Shown here piece by piece: positions 24,298 through 35,128 of a stretch of DNA of 64,000 nucleotides; position 1 is the first letter of the stretch; each line of letters starts with the position of its first letter. Under the pieces are notes generated by a model, which had not been told where the DNA came from, ran no database searches, and saw only the letters and a program-made list of their open reading frames with translations. Source of the DNA: Caprella mutica (Eukaryota > Arthropoda > Malacostraca > Amphipoda > Caprellidae). The stretch spans positions 186,001 to 250,000 of the forward strand of contig CANNZV010001456.1 in the NCBI GenBank assembly GCA_947561585.1, given 5' to 3'. The position numbers and the translations under genes were made by a program.

Positions 24298-24650
24298 TTG
24301 ATAGATGGGAGAAGAGTAGATGGAGAAGGGAGGTGGAAAGTAAAACTACATTGGTATGGTACAGGGAGAAAGAGAGGTTGGGGTGGAGAGCTAGATTTGT
24401 GGGAGGAGAGGTGGGGTGGGGTGTAGGATGTGTGGTGCGGTGCGGAGGAAATTTTGGAACACTTCTTGTTGGAGTGTCCTGTGCTGGTGGAGGTGAGGGA
24501 GAGATATGGGGTAGTTAGTTAGTAAGGTTGAAGTGATGAGTTTTGTAGAATGAGATCTTGATGGGGTGTGGAGTTTTCTGGATGAGGCTTGGGATTTGAG
24601 GAGGGTGTTGGTTGGGGAGGAGGTTGTTGCTGCCAGAAGGTAGAGCACTG
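24298..24650 (+). pseudogene. non-LTR retrotransposon ORF2 C-terminal fossil
   Basis: One frame reads ESKTTLVWYREKERLGW, typical of the segment after the reverse transcriptase of insect non-LTR elements. After a frame change the sequence reads CGAEEILEHFLLECPVLVEV, the conserved terminal Cys/His-like motif (C..EE..EHFLLECP). A further stretch resembles the tail GVWSFLDEAWDLRR. Frameshifts and stops make it non-functional. It is distinctly G-rich compared with its surroundings. Open frames on the opposite strand (24391-24777) are shadows. Confidence 0.6.
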
Positions 24651-24829
24651 GAGGATGGGGTATCGGCCCTGCGGTAGGGGCTGGAAGGTGTGATGTCGAG
24701 GGGGGCGCTGAAAAGCCAAATTCTAGATTCTCCCGAAATTCCAGTTCCTCCATCCAACAGCAATAACGATCTGCCAATAACGGAACTTATTATATAAATA
24801 CATCTCGATATTTAAATTTGGAATGAAGC

Positions 24830-25085
24830 ATTAATTTTAGAAATAAATATAATAATAGCAAAGGAATAGTAATTGTAATATAGTAGTAATTTAAAGAACA
24901 CTAATATGTGAAATAATTATATTTCTTTTAACTTTTACATCGAAACAGTAACACAAGTTTGTTTGACCAATTTTAACATATGAACGGGACTGACTGATCT
25001 TGACACCATATTTATGGAATACTGTTTACAGATGTTCATATTTGCCACACTACCTGAAAACACAGCACAGCGGGGGCGAGTGTAG
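24830..25085. repeat. third copy of a DET1-upstream segment
   Basis: Aligns by eye with 21095-21330: both contain ATATTTGCCACACTACCTGA and a GGAATACTGT block followed by AGATGT. A more degenerate version is within 28060-28290. On the minus strand each reads as SVAN(M)(D/N)I-like peptide, but the frames are not preserved downstream, so coding is unlikely. Confidence 0.6.
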
Positions 25086-25641
25086 AAGAGAAAATAAAAT
25101 AAATAAAAATACATTTTGTAGCGAAATTCGGGTTTATACTGTAGTGATTTGTAATCACTAACTCTTATAATTATTCTCAAAATATAATAGATTAGTTGTT
25201 ATCACTGGCTTAATTAATTATTCTCACAATAAAATGAAACAAATAATTTATATGAATGTTATATTAATGCATTGTATTTTTAATCTATAATATAATTAGA
25301 TTTTCACTGTTAGATTAAGTTCCCATGTTCTTGCTTATCCTTGTTATTGTTAGAAGTATAAACATTACTAGGCAGTCAAATCGATAGAGTCTCATCAGAG
25401 ATGTTTTGTATTTATGTTTCTTAATCGCTAACATTAGGATGGTAATGCAGTTTAATAACCATTAATGTTAGTTTCTTAAATTAATATGTTACGAACATCT
25501 ATCAAGTTGTTTTCAAAATAAGTAGAAGCTATCTTGGTGCCTTATGTCAATAACTCTTGATTATAAACATTTGAAGGTCTTGTAATACACTCGAATGTTT
25601 CAATATTTTTAACATTAGTTATAGTATGTTTGGTCACTATA

Positions 25642-26344
25642 TTAGGGCCCCCGCACACGAGCGTTCTTCGCCGTCCGGCGATTGACGCATGACCATAAAA
25701 TAGAATTAACTCTCGGGTATGTGGGCACACGAGCGTAGCGTCTCTTGACCGCACGGCAGAGAGACGGACAATTCTGACCGCAGGGTAATGCGTTCCCTTG
25801 ACGGATGGTGACTGCCGCATTACCAGTCAATTCTATATAATCTACGTGTGGGACTGTGGGTGCGCACACGGACGGTTTGTTGCCGCATCTTTCAATGGTA
25901 ATTGTAATTAAATAGTAGAGATAGAAACATTTTTATTGAACATACTAGAAAGAAATTTTTGTCCCTACATTTTAACAGTCTGTGAGTTAATACAAAGAAA
26001 TAATAAAACGAGAAAACAAAGTTAATTCAGGTATTTCTTTATCGATCAAGCCCTTATGAAGTTAATATAAACTTTTTTAATGAATATGTACCGATACGTA
26101 TTGGTAACCGATATACGTACCAATAACAATTACTTTACAATTTTGATCCGTTTAGGTATAGTGTGACTAGTTAGATAGCCTACAGTGTAACTAGTTAGGT
26201 ATAGTGTGACTGGTACATGCTGCATGTCACTCTCTATGCATCTAGGTTAATTTTCCATTGCGGCACACACTCGTGTGCCCTGGCCATGCGGCTGCGTTCA
26301 TTTGACGTTGCGGAGATGGAACGCTCGTGTGCGGGGGGCCCTAA
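25642..26344. mobile_element. GC-rich element with 25-bp inverted ends
   Basis: Ends TTAGGGCCCCCGCACACGAG and CTCGTGTGCGGGGGGCCCTAA are inverted copies about 700 bp apart. Subterminal blocks GCGCACACGGACGG (about 25862) and GGCACACACTCGTGTGCC (about 26264) repeat the CGCACACG theme. GC-rich ends stand out in AT-rich DNA. No coding domain recognised; superfamily unassigned. Confidence 0.7.
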
Positions 26345-26662
26345 GAGACTGTTTCTAGGCTTCAGATCTCCTTTCAATTTGTTTACTACATCTGATAAAT
26401 CTAACCTAGCCAATTATATTGGTAAGTTTCGGTGAATAATATCTTATATAGTCGTTTGTTAGATTAGTAATATTGTGACTCTGTAATATTAATCATTGAA
26501 ATTTTAGATATTGTCAATACCTTTCTTGAATTATATTATTTCTGCTATATTCATATTGGAATAATTATTATAATGTAATGATGCTTTGCTTAATTATGTT
26601 GTTCTAATTTTCTGTAAAGCTAAATTTTAATTTACTATTTTTATTGCTGTTCTTACAGGCTT

Positions 26663-26698
26663 CAACACACACACACACACTCACCTACACACACACTC
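26663..26698. repeat. CA microsatellite
   Basis: Imperfect (CA)n tract interrupted by TCACCT. Confidence 0.9.
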
Positions 26699-27289
26699 TA
26701 CACTTTGACTCTACCACTAAACATACACAGTCTTACCCTTTGTAAACAATTATTCTCGTTTATATTATGTGTTGGTTTAAACTTTATTTTTAACCTTCTA
26801 CCAACCAATTTTAATATCAAATCAAACCACCCAGCAATAACAAAAAAAAATCACGGATTCACTAAAATACCAAAACTATCATTTTTAACATTTCAAACAT
26901 TTGATTTCATGCAATCGTGTCTTATTCATCAAATATAATTTATATAATTTATTTATTATTTAAAAAAATAATAAATATTTAACCTGTTAAGAATTATTAT
27001 TGTTATATGTACAGTATACAGAAGAAGCATTTCCCAAAACAATTTATCTTTAAATATAGAAGTAACATTAATGAATACAATATGTATTACGTAAAAGTTA
27101 TTAAAATGTATTACTAAATATTTAGGTATTATATTTTGCTAGAATATTTATTTTATTTTGAATCATCTATCTATCTATCATGGATGTTATTATTATTTTT
27201 ATCTAATGAATGAAGAGAAAAAATCAATATTTTCGAAATATAATAAAAATAAATGTAGGTACTACTACTAATTAACAATTTCAATCAAC

Positions 27290-28350
27290 TCACTTGAATT
27301 TTCTGAGGAAAAAATATGACCTGAATGAATGAGGTGCACCGAACTGCGAGTAGCGAGTATGAATGTATAGAAAAATAGGTCAGCTATCCATCGAAGTTTT
27401 CTATGAATTTTATTATAGAAAACTTAATAGGAGTAACACCGATAATAAATAGAAGAAAATAATTTAAAAAAAATACATTTATATTCTATCGAAAATGTTT
27501 TTTAATATTTAATTCAATTTGAATCACTAATTATATGTAAACTCGATATTATTAAACTTTTCAAGCATCTTCTATTTACCAACTAGAGTGAAAATCATAA
27601 CTATTATTTTTACATGGTCACATGGATAATTTATATAAATTGTAAAATACAAACTTTAATGATGAATAAACAAAATTATTAAAACTGCAAACCATATTTA
27701 TTTATTAATCCATTCCAAAATTATACATAGTCAAAAATTATACACCTTATTTGAACTGTTCATTTCATCTCGTTTATGAGGTACTGTTCGATATGCAACT
27801 CTGTAGTATACTACCGACCGAACAAACTGACACGATCACAAAATAAAAATATTTCGATCTATATTAAATTTTTTATGTCCCAAGATTTTTTAGGGAATGT
27901 TATATATATTATTTAATTTAAGGTAGGTACCAATTCCACAATTGTACTTAGTTATTCACGGTTTATTATTTCCTAAAACTATGAATTAAATAGTTTTGAA
28001 ATATCGTGGATAGTATTCTTACTATCAAAAATTACACAACAAGTAAATAATTAAAAAGTAGCTATTACTGTATATTTCAAATGTTATATAGAAGTTCACT
28101 AACATGGAAAATTCATCTGCTTTATAACTTCCACGTTAATTAATTATTAGTCGTTTACAAGTAAAAATCTGAGTAATGAATTTGACGACTTGCACCTTAT
28201 TTATGGAGTACTGTTTATAGATGTTGATCGTACCACGTTTATTTAGACTACGCTGAACACTTTCGCCGGAGAGAGGAAAAAAAGAAGAGAGAAAAAAAAA
28301 ATGATGAATGTTAAAATTTTGTATTGTGATATTGAACACAATGGGGTTGA
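27290..28350. repeat. degenerate duplicate of DET1 exon 1 end and its upstream region
   Basis: AACTCACTTGAATTTTCTGAGGAAA at 27295 parallels the DET1 exon 1 donor and its codons at 20101-20135. Further matches follow in the same order: an AGTTTTCTAT...ATAGAAAA block, a TAATTCAATTTGAATC block, a TACTGTTCGATATGCAACTC block, and an ACAATGGGGTTGAA block at about 28338 (compare 21719). The exon copy is not translatable beyond a few codons. Confidence 0.65.
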
Positions 28351-29466
28351 ATATCAAAGCAGAATTTGTAAATATTTCCATTTTTCGATTTTAGGCAAGG
28401 GTTTCATGAACAAGTCCGAACAAACTCTAATCATATCAAACATTTGTTCTTATACAATTTGTGGCTGTTTCCATTCGTCGTTTTAATTATGCTGTCCCAT
28501 TTTCATTGTTTCTCGGATCAAGTCGTCAAATATTAACTAAATTTGACGAAATTTGATATAATAATTAAATAATTCTTACACAAGCCACAATGTGGTGAAT
28601 ACCTAAAATAACCAAGAAGGTTTTTTAAATTGATTGAAGAAATTACACTGCCCTGCATGATTTTTTAGGTTAGATTATTTTATTATCGGACGTTTCCGGA
28701 AAGAAAGCATTTGTGCTGATTTCAGATCTATGCTGATTACAGATTTATGCTGATTTCCACCTTGCTAAATCATGTCAGGATTTTGTGCTATAAAGGTTTT
28801 TTTTAAAGTTGTAATTACATGTGTTGAAGGTCCTCTCCAGGCTCCGAGAAAAAAAATGAGTTTATTACATAATGTTATAGAACTAAGGTCTACGATCATT
28901 ATTCCGCAAACCTCATACAATTCGGTTCAGTATATATTTTATTATTTGCTTTTAAAGTTTTTTAATACTTTGTGAGCAACAATCGAGCGAATCTCCAACC
29001 TGACGCTGAGAAAAAAGATTGTACCCTCTTTGTTTTGATTTCAAATTAAAAATTTTAAACAAACAATGCGTTTTTGGCCTTCTTTTAAGATATTAATCGT
29101 TCCTAAAAGTATATAAACGTTTCTATAATAAGTTTATCCAAATTTAAACCTTTGAACGAATAATAAAGATTTATTAAATCAAATACCTAGTTGACAATCA
29201 AAACAAATGGTGTACATTCTTCTTCTTCAGACTGAAAATTAGAAAGTTGGAAGTAAAGTAGGTTTTATAGAGTTTGGATTAAAAAAATATTTAAAAGCAT
29301 ATAAAATTAAAAATATGCTATCAAATTTTATGCAGTTCGCAGTAAAATGATAAGAAACATTAACCTCGTTGATTTAAGCAATAAAAAGTTTTGCTTGGAG
29401 GGGACCTTTAATGTTATATCATTATATGTGCCAACACACTTTATTTTATTTTTTCTTATTCCCTTT
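28351..29466. other. intergenic DNA without recognised features
   Basis: AT-rich. Short open frames (28301-28486, 28772-28975) have no recognisable domains. I see no RNA gene or intact mobile element. Confidence 0.4.
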
Positions 29467-30105
29467 CTCGGATCTTTCCCATTTGACGACCCCCACCAAA
29501 TTTAATTCAAATTATCTTTTTTATATGTATTTTTGTCCATAGATACCGAAAATCAAAACGTTTTTTTTTTGTAGAAACTAATAGTTTTTGAGGTATGAGG
29601 GTTTAAAGTTATTTATTTCCTATGCATTACTGAAGGATTGGGAACTTTGAAACAACTCGTGTTTTCACGCTTTTTGGTCAAAGATAGCCGTAATGTAGTT
29701 TGTTGCATCCGCTAGTTTGTTGTACTGCACACTTCATGATTGTTTAATGACCTGGTTGGGAGGTATCAATGCTGATGTACACATATATCAGCATTGAAGT
29801 AATAAATTGAAAATATCACGGAAACTGGAAATATATCCCATATATGTATTTCGGATGGCGTGCCGCCTCCCAAGCCCACTGCCAGGTCATCAATCAATCA
29901 TAAAGTGTGCAGTACAACAAACTACATTACTGTTTCATGTAAAAAATCTATATTGTTCATTGTTCAAGTAATTTCAATGAAAACACGAGTTTTTTCAAAG
30001 TTCGCAATCCTTCAGTAATTCATACTAGGAAATTAATAACTTCAAACCCTCATATCTCAAAACTATTAGTTTCAACAAAAAACTGTTTTCGATATTAACA
30101 TGCAA
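29467..30105. mobile_element. foldback element, copy lacking the pogo-like insertion
   Basis: Begins GGATCTTTCCCATTTGACGA, as at 21736, and ends in the inverted arm. In the middle it reads TATATCCCATATATGTATTT at the point where the other copy holds the 22128-23502 insertion. Confidence 0.75.
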
Positions 30106-30111
30106 ATACGA

Positions 30112-30320
30112 GGAATTATGAACCACTCGGTCAAAAACAAAAATTGTGTTGTTTTGGTGACGTCATATTTTTGCGTCGTCTACTAGTTACTATACCCGTT
30201 ATGTTCCTGTATCCTGGTATTATGAGACGCTCGGTCACAAACAAAATATGTGTCGTTTTGGTGACGTCTTATTTTTGCATCGTCTACTAATTACCGCACC
30301 CGTTTTGTTACTGTACTCTG
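30112..30320. repeat. two-copy tandem duplication containing TGACGTC
   Basis: Two units of about 105 bp. Each has CGGTCA(A/C)AAACAAA, GTTTTGGTGACGTC, a TTTTTGC(A/G)TCGTCTACTA block and CCCGTT(A/T)TGTT. The first copy reads TGACGTCA, the second TGACGTCT. Confidence 0.8.
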
Positions 30321-30540
30321 GTTAGGGGGATAGATATATGATGCGAGTCATGTGGAGGATGTCCTGTGTTTCGAGAGACGTGAAATATTGGTGCATGAGA
30401 AAAGGAGGTTCATGGAGGAGGTTTTGGCTCCAAGGGTGATGGCTCTGTGCGGAAACTCTCGGAATGGTGTTGGTGGTGGAAGGCGAGAGACTGAAGGAGT
30501 AGAAGAGGATTGCACCATAATGTTGAAGAAAAGAACATCG
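30320..30540 (+). pseudogene. possible non-LTR retrotransposon tail fragment
   Basis: The frame reads HVEDVLCFERREILVHEKRR then FMEEVL, reminiscent of the terminal HVL.C...R..L motif of non-LTR ORF2 proteins seen at 24298-24650. It lacks the flanking cysteines, so this is a weak call. Confidence 0.3.
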
Positions 30541-30900
30541 TGACGATCCCTAGGAAATTACCGGTATTTTCATATTGATTTCAGTTTTTCTTTACTTTTT
30601 TATATGTTTTGATGATGAAAATAGCTTACATATCTTTTAGAAACCAAATGTATTAGTATCACATAATTTCTTATACCTACTAGCTGCTATAAAAGGTAAT
30701 CTTAATATGCTATTCCCATAGATACAACCTAACACCAAACAAAACAAACTTATATCCTGAAGGATAATCCAGACATTCATTCATTAACGTCCGCGTTTCA
30801 TTGGTGTGCGCTTTCACCTTATTCTCTCTGAAATTGTTGTTTGTCTGTAATTGAGACCTCTATTTAGTTATTCTAAAACTATTTAATAATACCAATTAAA

Positions 30901-33627
30901 ATGGGCAAAGACAAATCTCTCCTAGAAGTCAGTCAAGTAGAGGACGAAGAAAATGAAACTCCTTTTGAAGAGAGAGTTAAGAGCTGCTCCAAGATTGCTA
31001 AACCAATGTGCAGTAAAAAGTCTTTACTAAGAATACGAAAACTTATTAAAAAAGGTAAGTTCACTTAATTTTTTACTCTCTTTCAGCTGTTAGTTTATTA
31101 GGTAGGTACCTACTTTGATAATAATTATTGAATTTTGAAAATGTATCAATCTTTGTAGACTTGTAGTTAATTTGTTATTTGTATGCCATTCTTTCAAGTT
31201 TCAAGCATCACTGGAAAGTTCCTAATGAACATACATATTTAAATATTGAATTGTTCTTATCTCTTATCTTCATCTTGCCAAACTGAGGTCACCACATGTC
31301 AGTCTGTATTTGGTGCACTAAATCCCACTGACTTTTTCAAAAATTGAAAAGTCCACCAATAATATCCATTAATTTTGCTGATCCACCAACATTTTCCTAA
31401 TTTTCCCAACATAATAACTAACAGGAATAAATAGTTAAAAATCCACTGACTTTGCAAGAATATTATTTTCAAAGAGGATTAAATTCCACTGTGATGTCTA
31501 GAATTTACAATTTAGCATGAAATACAGACTGGAACTGTTCCAACATTTATTTCAAGAACAATTTGTTTCAAAGATGTTCACCAAAATAAAATATTTCTAA
31601 TTACATTTAAACCAGACTGCAGAAACTGGTAAAGTGTTTTTGTTTGTAGAGATATCCCAGTCTGCAGAATATGGGACATTTTTATCATTTCTTCTGTTCA
31701 CAATAATATCTTCTTCTGTTCACAATAAAATTAATATATGGATTAATTCATTTAATCATACCTACACATCGTGTTCCACTGTTTGTAGCAAAATTAATGT
31801 AAACATAGAAAGTAATTCTTTGTTATTGAGTCTATAGAATATCTGAAGAGTGAAGATATTGCCATTAATTAGGAAATAGTATGATTAGTTCAATTTAGTT
31901 ATTGATTTCTAGTCTCATGACTCTTCAACTTTAAGATCTTTCTAAAAAATATTTTCATTTCCCTCTAAAATTTAAAAACATCTCCAAATATTTTTGATGA
32001 CATAATGACATGGACGTACGTGCTTTGCAGACTGGCTAGACAGAATCTGGTTTATTTCATAGTTTCATTATGTCCTATAACTTATTTTTTGTTTTAAAAT
32101 TCAGCCTTCTAGCTTTTAATCACTCAATTCTTACTTGATTTGTGTGATTTGCGAAGAAGGAAGAAAAAATTTGTAGAAATCAGGGCCTGCAGTTTTAAGA
32201 TCAAACTGTATGGTAGTATATTTCACAAACAAACTAGACTAATTTTAAATTAGTGGTATGAAATATTTCTGCAAAATCATTATTTTCAGAGTATTTTTAT
32301 TAGATAACATTAGTTTGATTGAACATCCAATAGTTAGGGTTTTTAATCATAATACTATTTGTACATTCTTGAAATATCTTATATTTGTAAATATTTAATA
32401 CTTTACTAATCAAATTTGAGATATACCATGTTTCAGATATTGTCAGTTAAAGCCATTAAGCCAATTAGCTAGTTGCCTTAAATTTTAAAACTTTTTCTTT
32501 TGTGAATAATTCTTTTTTAATCTTATGTTGGCTGATGCCATGTTAACTTTGGCTTAAAATTTTAAAATAAGGGAAATTAGCTTGAATCAAATATTATAAC
32601 AAAATTGGCTTAATGGAACAAGACAAGATTGTGACAATAACTTTGGGAAAAACTTTTTGTCATGTTTTCAAAATAAATTAAATTTCCTCATTATTTAGAA
32701 TCTTGGATGAACTCAATATTACATTACTTAATTATGCTAATTCCATTAAAAATATATTAACAAATGCTAGATTGTACCCTTTCAAGTTTTGCTAGGCTTA
32801 TGTTTCTTTATTAACTTCTGAAATTCATTAATCTAGTCTCACTTGAATAAATTTCTTTTATTTTTAATATGCATATGCATAAGGCAGATAGCTAATTAAA
32901 CAATCTATTTATTCAATAAATATTTGAACTTCTGATAAATACTTCATTGATTTTAATTATAAATAGAATACAAACTTTTATCTCATTACTTTAAGCTTCT
33001 GAAGAAGAATGAATTATCAGTATTAATATTTAATACGATATATTATATATAGATATTCATGTTAATCATTACTAGTGCAATAATGTGATTTTCCATTTCA
33101 GCTGCCAAAGATCCCAAGACAAGTTTAGTATATGGAACAAAATCGGTACAGAGAATGTTGCGGAAAAATGCTAAAGGGTAAGTGAATTTATATACAATTT
33201 GCAATGAGGCAAGACTTTTTTTTTATTATTTTCCATTCTAAATGTTCATTTGTTTTAAAATTGTCCACAAAATTTATAGTATATGAATGATGTCAATTTT
33301 CTTAGCATTTATAATCAGATTTCTCTATTATGCACCAAATTTTGAACTGAAAATACAAAAGATGTCTTCTGTTCAAATTTTAATGTGTTCTTTCCTTACA
33401 GAATTATGCTACTAAGTGGAAGTGTAAAGCCTATCGACACCCTCACTCACATCCCCGGCATTTGCGAAGAGAAGAACATGCCGTACATATACGTGCCTTG
33501 TAATGATGACCTGAAGGGGGGCAAGATCAACAGGGCCCCAATCATGCTAGTGTATCCCAAGGAAGAGTACATGGAGGCATACAATAAGGTTGCGGAGGAT
33601 ATCAAAAATACACCTCTTGGCTTCTAG
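30901..33627 (+). CDS. NHP2: H/ACA ribonucleoprotein subunit 2 (NHP2)
   Basis: Three coding exons, 30901-31054, 33102-33177 and 33402-33627, join in phase to give 151 residues (human 153). After an acidic N-terminus (VEDEENETPFEERV) comes the L7Ae/L30e fold: KSLLRIRKLIKKAAKDPK, GTKSVQRMLRKNAKGIMLLS, then HIPGICEEKNMPYIYVPCND, and a final APIMLVYPKEEYMEAYNKVAE ending PLGF. Family role: binds H/ACA guide RNAs with dyskerin, NOP10 and GAR1 for rRNA and snRNA pseudouridylation in the nucleolus; in vertebrates it is also part of telomerase RNP. The internal PVMCEDRN-like helix order favours NHP2 over the 15.5K/SNU13 paralogue. Intron 1 (2 kb) contains repeat elements at 31300-31532, about 31612-31850 and 32050-32290. 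A 3' splice-like site at 30866-30867 lies 33 nt before the ATG. Confidence 0.95.
31300..31532. mobile_element. CCAGTCTGTATTT-family element in NHP2 intron 1
   Basis: Begins CAGTCTGTATTTGGTGCAC and ends GCATGAAATACAGACTGG. It is non-coding, and no clear target duplication is seen. Confidence 0.65.
32050..32290. repeat. dispersed repeat, inverted partner at 36590-36795
   Basis: The block containing AGGGCCTGCAGTTTTAAGAT, AACTGTATGGTAGTATATTT and CACAAACAAACTAGACTAAT is present in reverse complement in TRAPPC12 intron 2 with few differences over roughly 200 bp. Confidence 0.8.
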
Positions 33628-33640
33628 GTTATGATTATTA

Positions 33641-33646
33641 AATAAA
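33641..33646 (+). terminator. NHP2 poly(A) signal candidate
   Basis: Canonical AATAAA 14 bp after the NHP2 stop codon. Confidence 0.6.
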
Positions 33647-34435
33647 TGACCGAATACTTTTAAGGCAACTTTTTGGTTTTACTGTCCACCATAACTTATC
33701 ATCAAAGTGAATTGTTGTGCTAAGGAAAGAGTTAGGCGACAAATTAAGTATTCAAACTAGATGATAATTTGTTGAGAAAAATAGATTTTGAATAAAGTCA
33801 GGCTTGAAAGTTCGCATCACTCTCTTCATAAAATAAATTATTGGGTTTAACTTTTGAAACTCAGATATAAATTCTTACAATAAGGTAAAGCTACTATTCG
33901 GAAATTATGATAAAAAGTGCAGTGTTCTGTCACCTGTGTCTCAAATCCTCTTTTGGTATCACATATTTTCATAATGAAGTCAAATGCAGAATTGAAAAGA
34001 AATTAAAGTGTTTCAATGGAAGTTGATGCCAACAACAATGGCACTATGATGTAGCTTTAATTCGTCTGAGCTACTTTAGGTGGGATCTTAATATTATAAC
34101 ATGGATTTGAGAAGTACAATATTGTACACGTCCTGGAATAAAAATAGGGTGGATTTTTATTGTATATTTCCAAGCCTGCACAGATTGATTTATAAAATGT
34201 CAGTAAAATTCAGTTAATTTAGGATAGTATGAGAATTAGTAATAGGTATAATATTGTCTAGGAGATCCTTAACTGGGTTTGATTATTTTACAGGAGAAAA
34301 AAAAATATGAGTAAAAAATATTCCTAAAACTAATTACACATCTTGGTTTTTTTATTATTGAATTATAAAGTCAAAGATCAATGTTTTAGAGGTTATTTTT
34401 CAAGTTTATTAATTTCACATTTATAAGAAGTTAGT

Positions 34436-34580
34436 GACTCTTTTCTCTGATAGTTCATCAGTGACTCTTTTCTCTGAGAGTACATCATCACAGTGACTTT
34501 TCTCTGATAGTACATCATCACAGTGACTCTTTTCTCTGAGAGTACATCATCACAGTGACTTTTCTCCCTGATAGTACTTT
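34436..34580. repeat. short tandem array, about 5 copies of 30-34 bp
   Basis: Unit CAGTGACTCTTTTCTCTGA followed by GAGTACATCATCA. Alternating copies have CTTTTCTC with or without a CT pair. It lies in the tail-to-tail gap between NHP2 and TRAPPC12. Confidence 0.85.
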
Positions 34581-35128
34581 CATAAACTTAATGGAATGTA
34601 TAGTCTATTTACCAAGTTGAGGTTAAATTAACAGCTAAAGAAATAAAAAAAGATTAGTGGCAATAAAATCACACTTCATAACAAGAAATATCTACAGCTT
34701 TCTAGACTTTAATAAACAGTTTGCATCACTAAACAAAATAAAGATATTCCATATTCATACAGTGGTTTTACGAGAAATAAGCTGCATAATTATTGATATG
34801 AAGAGTATCTAACATTAAATAATAATTTTAAATCTTGCAATATATGTACATACTGATTCATTTGTTGAAAATAACGAGTAACATAAAAGAAAAAATATAA
34901 TTCTATTGAATATAAATAAGGATTCCACTTGAAAATTTTAAAAGATTATTCCTCTAACTGGATTTAACATCAATTTCCTCTAAAGTTTTACTTGGTGATT
35001 GTGAACCTTCTGAGTAATTATAGAACATTTCTAAATTAAATATATGCCATATCTAAGAAATAATTCATCGGCTTGTAGAACTGTATTGTTTTTGTTTACA
35101 TTTCTTCAATAAATATCCTTAATGTCAT

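Noticed and set aside
24391..24777. 128-residue Pro/Ser/His-rich ORF on the minus strand
   Set aside because: It lies antisense to the non-LTR ORF2 relic, whose G-rich sense strand explains the composition.
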